Assembly: GCA_014529385.2 (NCBI GenBank)
Contig: CM043957.1
Coordinates: forward strand, 90,095,938-90,159,937
DNA: 64,000 bases
Source of the DNA: Adiantum capillus-veneris
Lineage: Eukaryota; Streptophyta; Polypodiopsida; Polypodiales; Pteridaceae
Reading direction: 5' to 3'
Position 1 is the stretch's first letter. Every line of letters begins with the position of its first letter. The notes beneath the pieces are model-generated. The model had not been told where the DNA came from and did no database searches. It was given only the letters and a program-made list of their open reading frames with translations. This document shows positions 13,501-24,580 of the stretch, piece by piece. Made by a program: the position numbers and the translations under genes.

Positions 13501-13783
13501 TGTTGAGATTTCAAGCTCAGCATGCATGACTCTTGGATGACTACCACCGACATTTATCATCACTGGAATGCCTTGGTGGATACACATATCTTTGTTAGTG
13601 ATACTACAACTGTACTACACTTTGTTGATCTACCTTTTTGAGTGATACTCACCTCATTCATTAGTGGTTTACACTAGACCGTCGTAATAGTGGCCTTTTA
13701 TGTTCTATTTTCCCTTATGTTTTGTAGAACTCTTATCTTGAGTTAGTGAAGGATAAGAAAAACAATCTTTTGCCTCCATCTTT
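13501..13783 (+). repeat. Left LTR of copia element
   Basis: This is the segment shared with 16112-16410, starting tgttgagatttcaag and ending ttttgcctccatcttt. The true LTR may extend through the CT run to about 13846, since the primer-site remnant begins there. Confidence 0.8.
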
Positions 13784-14178
13784 GTGTGTGTGCATGCAAG
13801 CTTGCAAGAGATCAATAACTCTCTCTCTCTCTCTCTCTCTCTCCCCCCATCATATTAGAGCTTGGTTGTGTATGAGGGCTTGGACCAACAAGCATGAGCA
13901 ACAGAGAAAGCGGTCTCGGGATTTGCTAGAGCCATTATCTCCAATTGAGTTGATTCCTTTTGGATATCATGCATCTTAGGGTCCTATGTAGTCCTTTGGA
14001 CTACAATTTCCATTTTGGGCACGATTCAATCCCCATTTTGGAGTTAGAATACATTTATATGTAGAAACACTAAGGTTTGGGATTTTGCGGATCTACATTT
14101 TGGAGGTGCAGAAAGCTTTGGGTCGATTGTAGTGTTCAAAGATATTGTTTGGCAGTGTGAAATAGGTCTATGTACGTA

Positions 14179-14316
14179 GATTGTGGTTACAGATGGTAAC
14201 TCACTATTTTTAGCAAAATTCTTAGAGACTTGGTGAAGGGTTGGAAAGATTGTGGTTACAGATGGTAACTCACTATTTTTAGCAGACTTCTTAGAGACTT
14301 GGTGAAGGGTTGGAAA
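14179..14316 (+). repeat. Tandem duplication, 69-bp unit, in copia leader
   Basis: The unit from gattgtggttacagatgg to ggtgaagggttggaaa occurs twice head to tail (14179-14247 and 14248-14316), with a couple of mismatches around ttttagcaaaa/ttttagcagac. It lies in the untranslated leader just before the gag remnant. Confidence 0.9.
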
Positions 14317-14325
14317 GATGTCGTC

Positions 14326-14750
14326 CAACAATGATGGGCTTAACATGACTGTCCCTAAGAAGTTGGACAAGAGAAACTTCCATGCTTGAAAGTTCAAAAT
14401 TACCACTTTCCTTATGGTTAAATGGTTATTGGGACTACATTGATGGAGAGCATGAGACAACACCACCATTACTAGAGGAAGGTGCAGGTGCTGCAAAAAT
14501 AAAGAGGTTTAAATATTGGTACCAAGGGGATCGAAAGGTCATGTAATGGCTTTCTGTGAGTGTGTACGACACTATGATTGGGCACATACAAGATGTTCAT
14601 ACCGCTAACGAAGCTTGGGACACTTTAGTGTCATTGGATGTGACCAACACAAAGGCAAGGAATCTACAGATTTAGCTAAATATTGTATAGAAGAAAAACC
14701 TGTCCATCAATGATTATTCATTGAAGATAAAAAACATATGTGTTACAAGG
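14326..14750 (+). pseudogene. copia gag pseudogene
   Basis: In frame, the block KLDKRNFHAWKFKI (about 14356-14400) is typical of the N-terminus of plant copia Gag (DUF4219/UBN2-type). It is followed by frameshifted sequence with several stops. No zinc knuckle remains; the gag ends where the element jumps to RT sequence. Position after the leader and before the RT supports the call. Confidence 0.7.
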
Positions 14751-14766
14751 CTAGGCTTGTGGCCAA

Positions 14767-16110
14767 ATGTATGCACTGACTTATGGGATTGACTATGAGG
14801 AGACATTCAACACCATAGCCAAGTTGGCTACCATTCGTGTGTTTATTGCAGTGGCTATGGCTTTAGGATGGGTGTTGAAACAAATGGATGTGAAGAATGC
14901 ATTTTTGAATGGAGACTTGAAGGAAGATGTGTATATGGAGCATCCACAAGGTTATGCAAATACGACTCTATGTGATCTTGTATGCATGTTAAAGAAAGCA
15001 TTGGCTAAAGCAAGCATCTAGAGATTGGTATGAGAGGATTGTGGCATTCCTCATTTCATTGGGCTTTGAAATGTTTGATGCAAATTGTTCATTGTATGTG
15101 TGGTAGAATGAGGCAGGAGTTGTGATGATATGCATATATGTGGATGACTTAATCGTTAGAGGTGATAATGTGGCTGAAGTAGAGGGTGTACAAGATCTAC
15201 TTTTGCAAGAGTTTGAGATGAAAGACTTGGGAGACTTGTGGTATTTTTTGGGCATTGAAATTATTTGCACAAAATAGGGTGTATGGCTGTTACAAAGACA
15301 ATATGATTTGGACATGTTGAAAATGCATGGAATGGATGACTGAAATTCAATTGCAATGCCCTTAGATCATAATTTGAATTTGGAAAATGATGTAGGTCAA
15401 GTTATTGAGAATGTTACCATGTACAAGAAGATTGTGGGTAGCTTAATCTACTTGACTATCTCACGCACCTAGACTTCAGCTACAAAATTGAATTGGAGAG
15501 TCAATTTATGTTGTCTCCTAGGAAAACACACTTGCATGACATGAGTTGCACTTTGCACTTTGTGAGTGCTACATTGAACTATGCATTTGTTTATAGGGTT
15601 GATGTTGAGTTGCAGCTCTATGGTTACACCATTGTGGATTGGGTTGGTAGTACATACGATCGCAAGTCTACCGGAGGATTCATGTTTTCACTTGGGAGTG
15701 CTACTATCACATGGAGTAGCAAGAAGCAACGTATGGTTTCTCTTTTGAGTATAGAGGCAGAGCACAAGGGTGCTGCAGTGGTGCCATGTGAGGTAGCATG
15801 GTTGGGATTCCTACTTCAAGACTTTGAAGCACATGTATAGAGGTCCATTGTCATCTATTGTCTCAACCTCAACAACGTACAATTGGCACAAAACCTAGTT
15901 TTTCATGCCAAGACAAAGCACATTGATGTGCACTACCACTTCATCAGAGAAAGGGTCTTAGCCTCGATCTTAGTTGGCCACATCGACATTGAGTATGTGG
16001 CAACAAATGAGTGATTTGTAGACATCTTCACAAAAACCCTTGGAGCAAAGATGCTACAATGAATTTGGGAAATGTTCGGCATGCAAGAGATGGTGTTGAG
16101 CTTGAGGGGA
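14767..16110 (+). pseudogene. copia pol pseudogene (RT and RNase H)
   Basis: The sequence contains copia RT motifs LKQMDVKNAFLNGDL (near 14875-14920) and the catalytic YVDD (15137-15148), then the RNase H block YDRKSTGGFMFSLGS and SSKKQRMVSLLSIEAEHK (about 15655-15760), and the usual C-terminal stretch TKHIDVHYHFIRE with FTKTLG (about 15915-16050). RT after which no integrase follows, plus YVDD, identifies Ty1/copia rather than Ty3. The frame is broken near 15020, 15105, 15275, 15340, 15470 and 15840. Protease and integrase are absent. Confidence 0.9.
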
Positions 16111-16111
16111 G

Positions 16112-16410
16112 TGTTGAGATATCAAGCACAACATGTACAACTCTTGGATGACGACCACCGATAGTCATCATCAAATGGCATGCCTTTGTGGATACACATA
16201 TCTTTATTAGTGATACTACAACTATATACTACATTGAGTTGGTCTACCTACCAAATTAATGGCACAACTATCCACTCTGCTCAGTCACTAGAGGTTTACA
16301 TGAGACCATTGTACTAGTTCCCTTTTATGTTTCATTTTCCCTAATGATTTGTAGACCTCTTATCTTGAGTTAGTGAAGAAGAAGAAGAACAGTCTTTTGC
16401 CTCCATCTTT
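16112..16410 (+). repeat. Right LTR of copia element
   Basis: This direct repeat of 13501-13783 starts tgttgagatatcaagc. Homology stops after ttttgcctccatcttt, so the end may be truncated relative to the left LTR. Confidence 0.85.
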
Positions 16411-16549
16411 TATCATGGATCATTATTCAAGCAGGCCAAGATCTATGACAGACAAGTTCACTTAGCTCCATGGATAGGTTTATATTGTGGTATGGGAAAT
16501 ATCTACAGAGTATCTTTGTAGCTGAGTAGCAACTTAAGTTTTTAGGTAA

Positions 16550-16775
16550 TTGTGAGACTAAGGGAAACAATACCATTGAATCTCCACCCCCTGCCATAGC
16601 ATAGACCTTATTCTTAGGCCCTTAGCACTTAGACTTAGACCTTAGGATTGACCTCTTGGTTCCTAGCCCTTAGCCGGTAGGATCCTTGTCCTAACACTAC
16701 CCCCCCTTCAAGAAGAGTTTTCATCCTCAAAAACAAAAGTGGGCCATTTATTTTAAGAAAAAGTAATGTCTAGCT
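16550..16775 (-). mobile_element. Remnant of a chromodomain gypsy 3' end (minus strand)
   Basis: On the minus strand, 16697-16775 reads into KWPTFVFEDENSS, a stop, a G-rich purine tract, and then TGTTAGGACA at 16696. The forward-strand fragment at 21185-21849 ends the same way: FPTFFFKEKNSS, stop, aaggggggagtaa, TGTAAGACA. I infer a degraded 3' end of the same gypsy family, with an LTR piece to the left (about 16550-16696). The outer limit is uncertain. Confidence 0.6.
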
Positions 16776-18126
16776 TGAACTATACTTGGATAGGCAAAAA
16801 TACGTTCCGGTTTATGGGTGAGTGGGAGGTTACTATTTTAGCTACTATTTTATTTGGTCATTTTTTGTTGAAATAATACCATAACTAGGTTTAGAAAATA
16901 GAAAATTAGTTTAAAAATTACCAATAGATTAGATCTAGTAAATATCTATTAAAATGACCAAAGTTAACTAGGAGGAGTTGGAATCTCAAAATTTTCTAGT
17001 TATTATTATTAGCAACATTGTCTTTTTTATATCTAAATTGAGTAGGAAATTACAAGGATAGATCAATTAATTACAAGATATTTATTCTAGGTATCCCTTA
17101 CTTATATTTACCAATGGTAATTATTAGATAGCCTACTTAATTCATACATATCTATAAACTAGGAATTTATTTAGAAGTTAGCCCTAAAAACAAGTAAATA
17201 ATAAACTAAACCAAAGTAGTAATCTAGGCATGTTTCTAGCCATCAACCAACCATAAGCCTTACACCAAAAGTATTCATGTAGGCATGATATTATCCATAA
17301 TCCATAAGACAAAACTACTAGCCATAAAATAACCAAGATACATGACTATTATCCACAAGAATAAACCAAAAGAGACATTCTACTACCATGAAATAAATCT
17401 ACTACCATATCTTAAAGTAATTGCAAGATGTTTCCATGAGCAAACTTTGTTTCGCAAGAGCTAGCAAGAGGAGAGGCTGCTACACTATTGCTGGCTCATA
17501 CACCTTGTGGCCATAAGAAACTCTATTAAAATAGACTCATTACAAAAATATAAAACATCTACTACAATCTACTACCATAACAAAAAATTTTCCACCAATG
17601 TACCAACATACCTAGCTTAATTTTTGGGTTAAAAACGGCTTTAAATGATCCCAAACCATGATTTACTCATTTTGAGAGGCGTATAAAATTGCAGCTACAC
17701 ATGCAACCTAACATTATAAATGAGAGGATTGGTCTCAAGTTGACTCTTCATTGTGGAGATTTTAAATTGTACTTATGAAATATTTTATGTTTGCATAAAG
17801 TAATCAATCATGAAGAAATTATTTCAGCAACAAGTAAGAAGAAGGTAGGAAGAAATGGCATAGCTACATGTACAAAGTTTATCCTTTGAAGCTTTGAACT
17901 TTCAATCACTCACTACAAAATACTTTCACCAACTATTTGTATGCACAATGCATTTATGGATAACTCGCACGTCTTATGAAGGTACACATAGAGATTAAAT
18001 TTCATCAAAGATTGGATAATTTTCTCCATCTATTCAAGTGCGTGCAAAATGAATGTATGGACAATTTGCATTGCTAAATTTTGTACATTTACTTTTAGTT
18101 AAATCAAAGAGTACTATTAGATAAAG
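16776..18126. other. Unassigned AT-rich region
   Basis: AT-rich sequence with no supportable open frame, no terminal repeats and no match that I can see elsewhere in the window. It probably continues old internal sequence of the minus-strand gypsy remnant, but no motif confirms that. Confidence 0.45.
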
Positions 18127-19375
18127 GATAATGATATTTTTGAGAACATAAAAGCAATGTCTAGGACATCACTCTTTGTACATGTAGCTTAGCCATTATC
18201 ACACAGAATCAAATGGCTCAAAGGAGAAATTGTACTAAAGAGTGCATAAATTTCATAACAATGGGTTTGTTTTTGTAGGTGCAACTATAACAAGTCGTAT
18301 ACATACTAATTAGGCTTCATTGTTACCAAAGCACGTTATTCCTTTCTTTATGCAAAGGGACCGATCACTCATAAGTAGGCAATGAAAAGGGAGTTCAATT
18401 AAGAAGTAGGCTAGGAGATACCGAGAGGTGTTATCAAATCACATTATTCCTTCCTTTATGAAGTAGGAAGCGATCACAGACTAGGACCAAGAAAAGGGAG
18501 TCCAATAAAAAAGTAGTCCAAAATGGACAGAGAGGTGTTATCCATCCTCTATCACCATTGAACATCATGGGATCTTGTGATCAAGAGTATTCCTCTTTGA
18601 GGATTTCCTTGGAACTTAATGATGCTACAAGGACCATTATTTTTGAGGACCATCATTTTTGAGGTATGCCTCCACTCCTATGCTATGTTTATGATTGTGA
18701 ATAACCTTGGGGTGTGGATATAGATTATTTCTCCTCTAACTCTTTACGAAATTAATATTATGTTTGATACAATAACATATATTGAACTGGAAACATATAA
18801 ACTCAAACTACAATGATACATCTACACAAGAAATTCATACAATTAAATACTTCTAGAATGTTTACAAGAATGTGAAACAATCAAAATCTTCACACAAATC
18901 ATCCAAGCATATTTAGAGTCTATAATTTGAATTCTCCTGTTAGACAAGATCGTGGAGTTATAATCAACTGGAAATTTGAGTTGACAAGGGAGAGATTCCT
19001 CTTAGGAGTCTTTTGAATCACCTAAGATGAGGAAATAGAGTCTCCTTGAGGAAGCCCTCCTACTCAAAACAAAAGAATCACCCAATATGCTGATGCATAT
19101 CTAAGAGAGGAGATTTAATTTTTCTCATGAATATAAGGAGACCCAAAATACTTGTAGGGAGAAATTTAATGAAGAAATGGCTCCACAAAGAAAACATTAT
19201 CAGTAGTCCATTGAGCTAAGAATTTTGCATAGATAAAGGGAGAGACTATATCCCACTTCCTCTCCATCAAACTCTTCAAATGGAGAGACTATATCCCACT
19301 TCTTCTCCATAAAACTTGTCAAAGAGTAAGTCTCCACAAAGAGGCCACTATCACTTGAAAGGATACTCAGAAATG

Positions 19376-19500
19376 AGGGCATAGACGTGCTCAGCTCACC
19401 TTGAAAAGAGCACCAAAATTGACGGCATAGACGTGCTCAACTCACCTTGAAAAGAGCACCAGAATTGATGGCATAGACGTGCTCAACTCAAGGAAGGAGG
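19376..19500 (+). repeat. Tandem repeat, about 56-bp unit, 2.3 copies
   Basis: The unit gcatagacgtgctcagctca + ccttgaaaagagcacc recurs at about 19379, 19435 and 19469. The matching place in copy 2 (about 29918-29960) has one unit only, so the expansion is specific to this copy. Confidence 0.85.
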
Positions 19501-20142
19501 AAAGAGCATCACTTTTATTACAATCAATGTTATGATCTATAGCAACATTTTCAAAGTCCTCAATTTCAACCAAAAATTTGATGCTACCTCCAAAAGGTTG
19601 CTAGGACATGTAGAGCACCTCCAAAAGGTTGCTGGGTAGAATTGGTGGTCTAGCCCTAAAGCTTGTTGACAAGGAGAGACACCTCAAATTTTGAAAGAAT
19701 GTAGGGTTGCTATCATGAAGCAACTTCTCATTGAGTAAGCTCAAGATGTTTTTATCATGGCTTAGAGAAGCCTTGATTTTAAAGAGGAGAAACTACTCAA
19801 CGTTAAGTTGAGATTTTATGAGGTTACAAATAAATTAAGCTACTATCTTCAAATGATAAAATTTTCACCGCATCAAAAAATTAGATGGGAATTACTTGAT
19901 GACATGCATGAATATGTGAATATCCAGGGTCAAGTTATAAATAATCCACCACACTATGGTTAAAACTTGCCTCCAAGATCTTCTCTCCCATTGGCAAATC
20001 CATGTACAAGGTTTTGGATAAAGAAGATGAATTCCAAGGAAGTTAAATATCCAATGTACATTTTATAGGCAAGAACAATAACATGAAGAAGAGGGAGAAG
20101 GGGGTTTGAAAGGGCAACAATAAGCTCTCTCTTCCTAAATCC

Positions 20143-20540
20143 TTGAGATGGTGCAAGCAAGAGGATACATGTCTTAAATGTGGAGAAACAATTCACACTT
20201 ACCATTCATACCCTACCAAGGGAGTAGTAAAGTATAACACACAAGCTCTCAAGTTCTTTACATGACACTTCAACTCCGTAAGGATATTCATTAAAGGAAA
20301 ACACACAAACATCACAAATTATCTCACATGGTACCTCAACTCCACAAGGAGCTAGACAATATGCTATGCTTGGGGAAAGGTTTGGGATCAGATACTTTCA
20401 TTCAATTTTATTCTAGCTCTACCCTTAAGCTCATCTTTTGATGATTAGCTATCAATTTATGTACCCACGATTCTACGTTGGGTCCCTTAGAGGATGCAAA
20501 TGGAGTGTTTAAAGGGAAGCAAGTTTGCGTTACCCTTTTA
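20143..20540 (+). pseudogene. gag-nucleocapsid / protease remnant (gypsy copy 1)
   Basis: The reading frame contains CLKCGETIHTYHSY (about 20169-20210), a zinc knuckle whose last Cys is replaced (CX2CX4HX4Y). Downstream, tttattctagctctaccctt corresponds to the protease block (LFDPGST in elements A and B), with the catalytic Asp region mutated, followed by a counterpart of the DGAFNGQETSVTPL block of element A. Stops and frameshifts are frequent. Assignment rests on alignment by eye with elements A and B. Confidence 0.65.
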
Positions 20541-20934
20541 AATTGAAAGCCTTGAGGACATGTTTAATTTTTTATAGGTCAAGAATAATTCTTGCCTTTT
20601 ATTAAATCCTGAGAATGTGATTTTAGGAACTTCATGGTTCAATTGCATGTGAAAGCTACTTTGTAGTGACCAAATAGAGTCATTAAGTTTAAACACACAT
20701 TTAAAGATATAATAATTCATAGAGATAGAAAAGGTTAATACTATTCCACTTGTATCTCATGATGGAGATTTTGAATAATCAATAGAATAGCATGCTATTA
20801 TATAATGATTTATTTTTAAGATTTTATAATTGAAATTGTTCACTCATCTCCCCTAGTACCACCTCATTCAAAGATAATTCAACTTAAATAATGTTTCTCG
20901 TTGAACACGCTTCCATTTTTATAAACTCTATACC

Positions 20935-21181
20935 CATTAGGAAGAGGATGAGGTCTAGGAGGGCCTCTTTATTTGCCATGAGATTTTGGAGGTGATTAAC
21001 ATTTTGACGAATAGATGCATGCCATGTGTGCAAGAATGGTGGGTGTGTAAGAGAGGTGTAAGAATGGTCAAAGGATGCACTTTTTCTTCCAAAAAAGAGA
21101 GGGACAACTTTATGATTTTCGGCGTTCCATAACTAGTCCTACATATGATCTTTGATTTGAATGGACATTATAGATCTATAA
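20935..21181 (+). repeat. Second copy of the dispersed repeat at 324-590
   Basis: Collinear with 324-590 with minor indels. It links the broken end of gypsy copy 1 to the integrase fragment that starts at about 21185. The junctions on both sides are sharp. Confidence 0.75.
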
Positions 21182-21184
21182 TGT

Positions 21185-21686
21185 TTGGCAAGCACATGAT
21201 CCGTATAAGAAATACGCTGATGAGAAACGTCGGTAAGTTACCTTCGAAGGAGGGGAGGAAGTATTTTTACGTGTGCCAGAACATTCAGAAAGCCTGAAAA
21301 CTAGACCGACATCTAAATTATCTCCCCAATATTGTGGACCTTTCAAAATACTCAAGCAAATAGGTGATCATGCCTACAAACTATTACTACCTTCACATTA
21401 TTGCATTGATCCGGTGTTTCATGTAAGCCGTCTACAAAAGGGGTTACATGGGGACGGCAATGTCATTGACCAACAGGTTTTGGTTGATTACATTGAACCT
21501 CCTACCTTACCGCATGAACCTGAATGTGTTCTTGATTATCATGAGTTGCATACACGTCATCATGTACGACAACAAGCCTTAATCAAGTGGAAAGACCGAC
21601 CTGAAGAAGGTGCCACTTGGGAAAACGTTAGTGTTCTTAAGAATAAGTTTCCCACTTTTTTTTTCAAGGAAAAAAACTCTTCTTAA
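21185..21686 (+). pseudogene. gypsy integrase C-terminus with chromodomain (fragment)
   Basis: Starting in the integrase C-terminal region (AHDPYKKYADEKRR, then a TAA, then VTFEGGEEVFLRV), the frame is open from 21273 to the stop at 21684-21686. It shows the usual KLSPQYCGPFKILKQIG and HPVFHVSRL-like blocks and then a canonical chromodomain core (ALIKWKDRPEEGATWENV, about 21577-21630). The chromodomain of chromoviruses binds modified histone tails and guides insertion. Its sequence differs clearly from the tails of elements A and B, so this is another chromovirus family. Everything upstream (gag to integrase core) is missing. Confidence 0.9.
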
Positions 21687-21698
21687 GGGGGGAGTAAT

Positions 21699-21849
21699 GT
21701 AAGACACTGGCAAGGCCGGACTAGATCAGGCAGGGCCGGGCTAGGCGGTGTGGAACGGGGAGTCCAACTAGGACAAAGGGCCAGAAGCATGCCTATCTAA
21801 AGGGTGGTTGGGTGGTGGACTCTCAGGCTCTAGTCACCCCTGTCTTACA
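21699..21849 (+). repeat. Short LTR (151 bp) of the chromodomain gypsy fragment
   Basis: It follows a purine tract (aaggggggagtaa, 21686-21698), begins TGTAAGACA and ends TGTCTTACA, a perfect 9-bp inverted pair. Immediately after it the CACTA coding sequence starts (tcgagatcgatgaaatg), where the related CACTA-2 has gagctcgagattgataaaa. I infer that the gypsy inserted into CACTA-1 here, with tcgag as the likely right target-site copy, and that the left side was later lost. Confidence 0.7.
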
Positions 21850-24480
21850 TCGAGATCGATGAAATGATTGGGACGATCATGGATTCAGAAAGACTTAGCT
21901 ATGATGATATGAAAAGTGAAGCCGATATGCCATTCTATGATGGAACACGCGTGTCTAGATTGAAGGTGCTCCTAGTTCTTCTCAACATGCACGCAAAATT
22001 TGGATGGAGTGACACTAGCGTCAAAACGCTTTTCAGGTGATCTAATACAATGTGTTAACTTGAAAAAACATCTAGATGTATAATGATCTAATAGATTACT
22101 TAATTACACAAGTGTACTGCATTTTTTTGTCATGTAGATTGCTCAAAGAGCACATACTGCCAACTCATAATGTGATGCCAGATTCCAGAGAGGAAGCAAG
22201 AAAGATCTTGCAAAACTTGGGGATGGATTACAATTCGATTCAAGCTTGTCCTAATGACTGCATTCTTTTCAGAGGGGAATACATAGACATGGACAAGTGT
22301 CCAAAATGTGATTCCGAGAGATATCGAGTAGATCTCCACGGAACAAAAATTCCAGAAAAGGTTTTGGGACATTTTCCTATGCTTCCTTGCATCAAACATT
22401 TATTTGAATGTAAGTCCCTGGCCGCCCTAGCATCATGGCATGAGGAGAATAAATCTTCGGATGGTGTGCTACGGATTTCTGCAGATTGCACAACCTAGAA
22501 ACATATAGACGAAACATGGATGGATTTTGCCAGGGAAGCTCGAAATTTGCACCTAGGCTTGGCTATGGATGGCATAAATCCATTTGGTCAGAGATCAACA
22601 TCTTACAGTCTATGGCCCGTTTTCATCGTCAACTACAACATTTCCCCATGGTTGACTACAAAGAAGGGGCACCTGTGGCTAAGCTTGATTGTGTCGGAGC
22701 GGCATAAAATGAAGAATATGGATGTGTATCTTTGTCCACTATTGGAAGATCTACAACAATTGTGGTTTGGCATAGAAGTGGTGGATATGAGCCGACACAC
22801 AGTTCGACAGAATGCTTTGATCACAGGCATTCTAATGTGGACCATGCATGAATATCCCGGACTAACAGAATGCTCAGGTGATTTACACTCAAACTCAAAC
22901 ACTGTAAATCTTGGTTTTTCTCAAGCTTATCTATTGTCATGTGTATACATGCAGGGCTTCAAACAAGTGGATATAGAGCATGTGTCACATGTGGACCTAG
23001 ACTTAATGCATGTTGGGCACCCTCATTGAAGAAGCAAATCTAAGAAGGTCATCAAGCGTATCTTCCAAAGAATCATGTGTTGCACGATGGCTTTTTGGAA
23101 AGAGAGCCACCGAGGATGTCTGTAGAAGCATGGTTAGAGCAGAAGGAGATGTGTGATGACATTTTGTCCTTAGGGATGAAGAGACTCTCTCTATGGTATG
23201 AGTTACCATATTGGCCCCGACTCATGATCAATCACTTGCTCGATCCAGTGCACATATTGAAGAATGTGGGTAATCTACTATGGGACCATCTGATCGGCAA
23301 GAAAGATACTTTGGGAGCCAGGGTTGAACTTAGAAATGTGGATCATATGGAGCAATATCTGCTGCAGACAGCATCTGATGGATCGATAAAACCCCCTAAA
23401 GCACCATGGATTTTGACAAGAGCCCATGAACGCAAAGTAAAAGAGACCATTAGATCTATGCGGACCCCCACTAGTGTAATGCACTCGCTCTCAACATGTT
23501 TCACTAAAGAAGGAAAGCTTACCGGTTTGAAGCTACACGACAGGGATAAAATGTGTCTGATATGTTTGAAGTGGAATATAACATAGTAGGAATTGTGTAA
23601 CAAATTCATGTGTGGACTTTAATATCATTGCTAGACATGTTTTGCAATTTATTTTACCTGTGGCCATTGCGGGATGTTTGTCTCCTAACATCCGTAATCT
23701 ACAAACTTGCGAAGTTGGTACAATGGATCTCACAAAAGGAGATCAACGTAGACTCCATACCATTCACCAAACTAAACACTGCGGAGGTTGTGTGCATGTT
23801 TACACTTTCCTACTACCATGCTAACCATACAGGTGCATCTTCTTGTTCACATAGTTGATGAGGTGGAAATAGCTGGCATAGTACATTCCAGACGGATGTT
23901 CTTTTTAGAACGTGTCATGAAAACACTCAAGGGCTATGTGCGTCAGAAGGCATGTCCAGAGGGTAGCATGGTAGAAGGCTGGCTAGTATCAGAGTCCCTA
24001 GTTTACATTGGAGAGTGGCGAGACGGATTTGATAAAGCCCGGGACACGCTATAGCAAACCATAGATGATGAACGCACATCTGGGATTGTCATGTGAAATC
24101 TCGGTGTTGAGAAGAAGATGATGAAAGATCTAGAGGCTAAAATCAACCGATTTTGCATGCTTCACAATCCAGTGATGCAAAAGTGGATTTCACAATACGA
24201 GGATGCAAAGCAAGAGTGAAAAAGGGAACAGATCGAGTGGAGACGGGGAAGACGACCACCGATGCATTATCCGGTGGGTCTCTTAGCGTCTCTTTCACCC
24301 GATCAACTAGATCTAGTGGAGGGACAAGCAGTATCTATGAGCAAAGATGGATCACCTCCTTCACAATTGCAGCCTCAGTCTCCATCACAGTCGGAGTGCA
24401 GTGCTTTTACAAGATATGTAGAATGCACACGGGAGACAAATTCACAAGAACTTCACAGGAATCTCTCTACACAGGAATCC
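21850..24480 (+). pseudogene. CACTA TNP2-like transposase pseudogene (copy 1)
   Basis: TNP2-type proteins are the DDE transposases of CACTA elements. Seen here: the block after the missing N-terminus (MDSERLSYDDMKSEAD), an intron 22037-22137 (GT...TAG) at the same place as in copy 2, then the Transposase_21-type core: CPKCDSERY (about 22292-22320), a DGINPFGQRSTSYSLWPV block (about 22569-22622), VYLCPLLEDLQQLW (about 22727-22768), YELPYWPRLM, and HILKNVGNLLWDHL (about 23249-23300), followed by a DUF4218-type block (HLLVHIVDEVEIAGIVHSRR, about 23835-23900). Stops at 22496, 23027 and several later sites inactivate it. The C-terminal DUF4216 part present in copy 2 is deleted. Confidence 0.9.
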
Positions 24481-24580
24481 CTCCCCCTTTATGAGTCCTC
24501 TCTCTCTCTCTCTCTCTACTTGTCGATGTTTTCTTCTCCATTCAATATTAAGATTGAATGTGCTTATGTTTAATGCAGGT

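Larger units (their letters stand above)
13501..16410 (+). mobile_element. Ty1/copia retrotransposon, internally deleted and decayed
   Basis: Two direct repeats beginning tgttgagat (13501 and 16112) flank copia-type gag and pol remnants. A purine-rich tract (ttgaggggag, 16102-16111) sits directly before the right repeat. A degenerate Met-tRNA primer site (atcatattagagcttgg, about 13849-13865) follows a CT-rich end of the left LTR. Gag joins almost directly to the RT (about 14740-14767), so the protease and integrase part is missing. In-frame stops are numerous. No clean target duplication was found. Confidence 0.88.
18127..20934 (+). mobile_element. Degenerate Ty3/gypsy copy 1 (leader-gag-protease part)
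   Basis: This 2.8-kb segment recurs with high similarity at 29283-31436, and its protease part recurs again at 53648-54170 and 56134-56425. In copy 2 it continues into RT sequence, so it is the 5' half of a gypsy internal region. The only clear coding signals are the zinc-knuckle and protease region near its right end. Compared with copy 2 it has an expanded tandem repeat (19376-19500). It ends abruptly at ctctataccca and gives way to an unrelated repeat at 20935. Confidence 0.8.
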
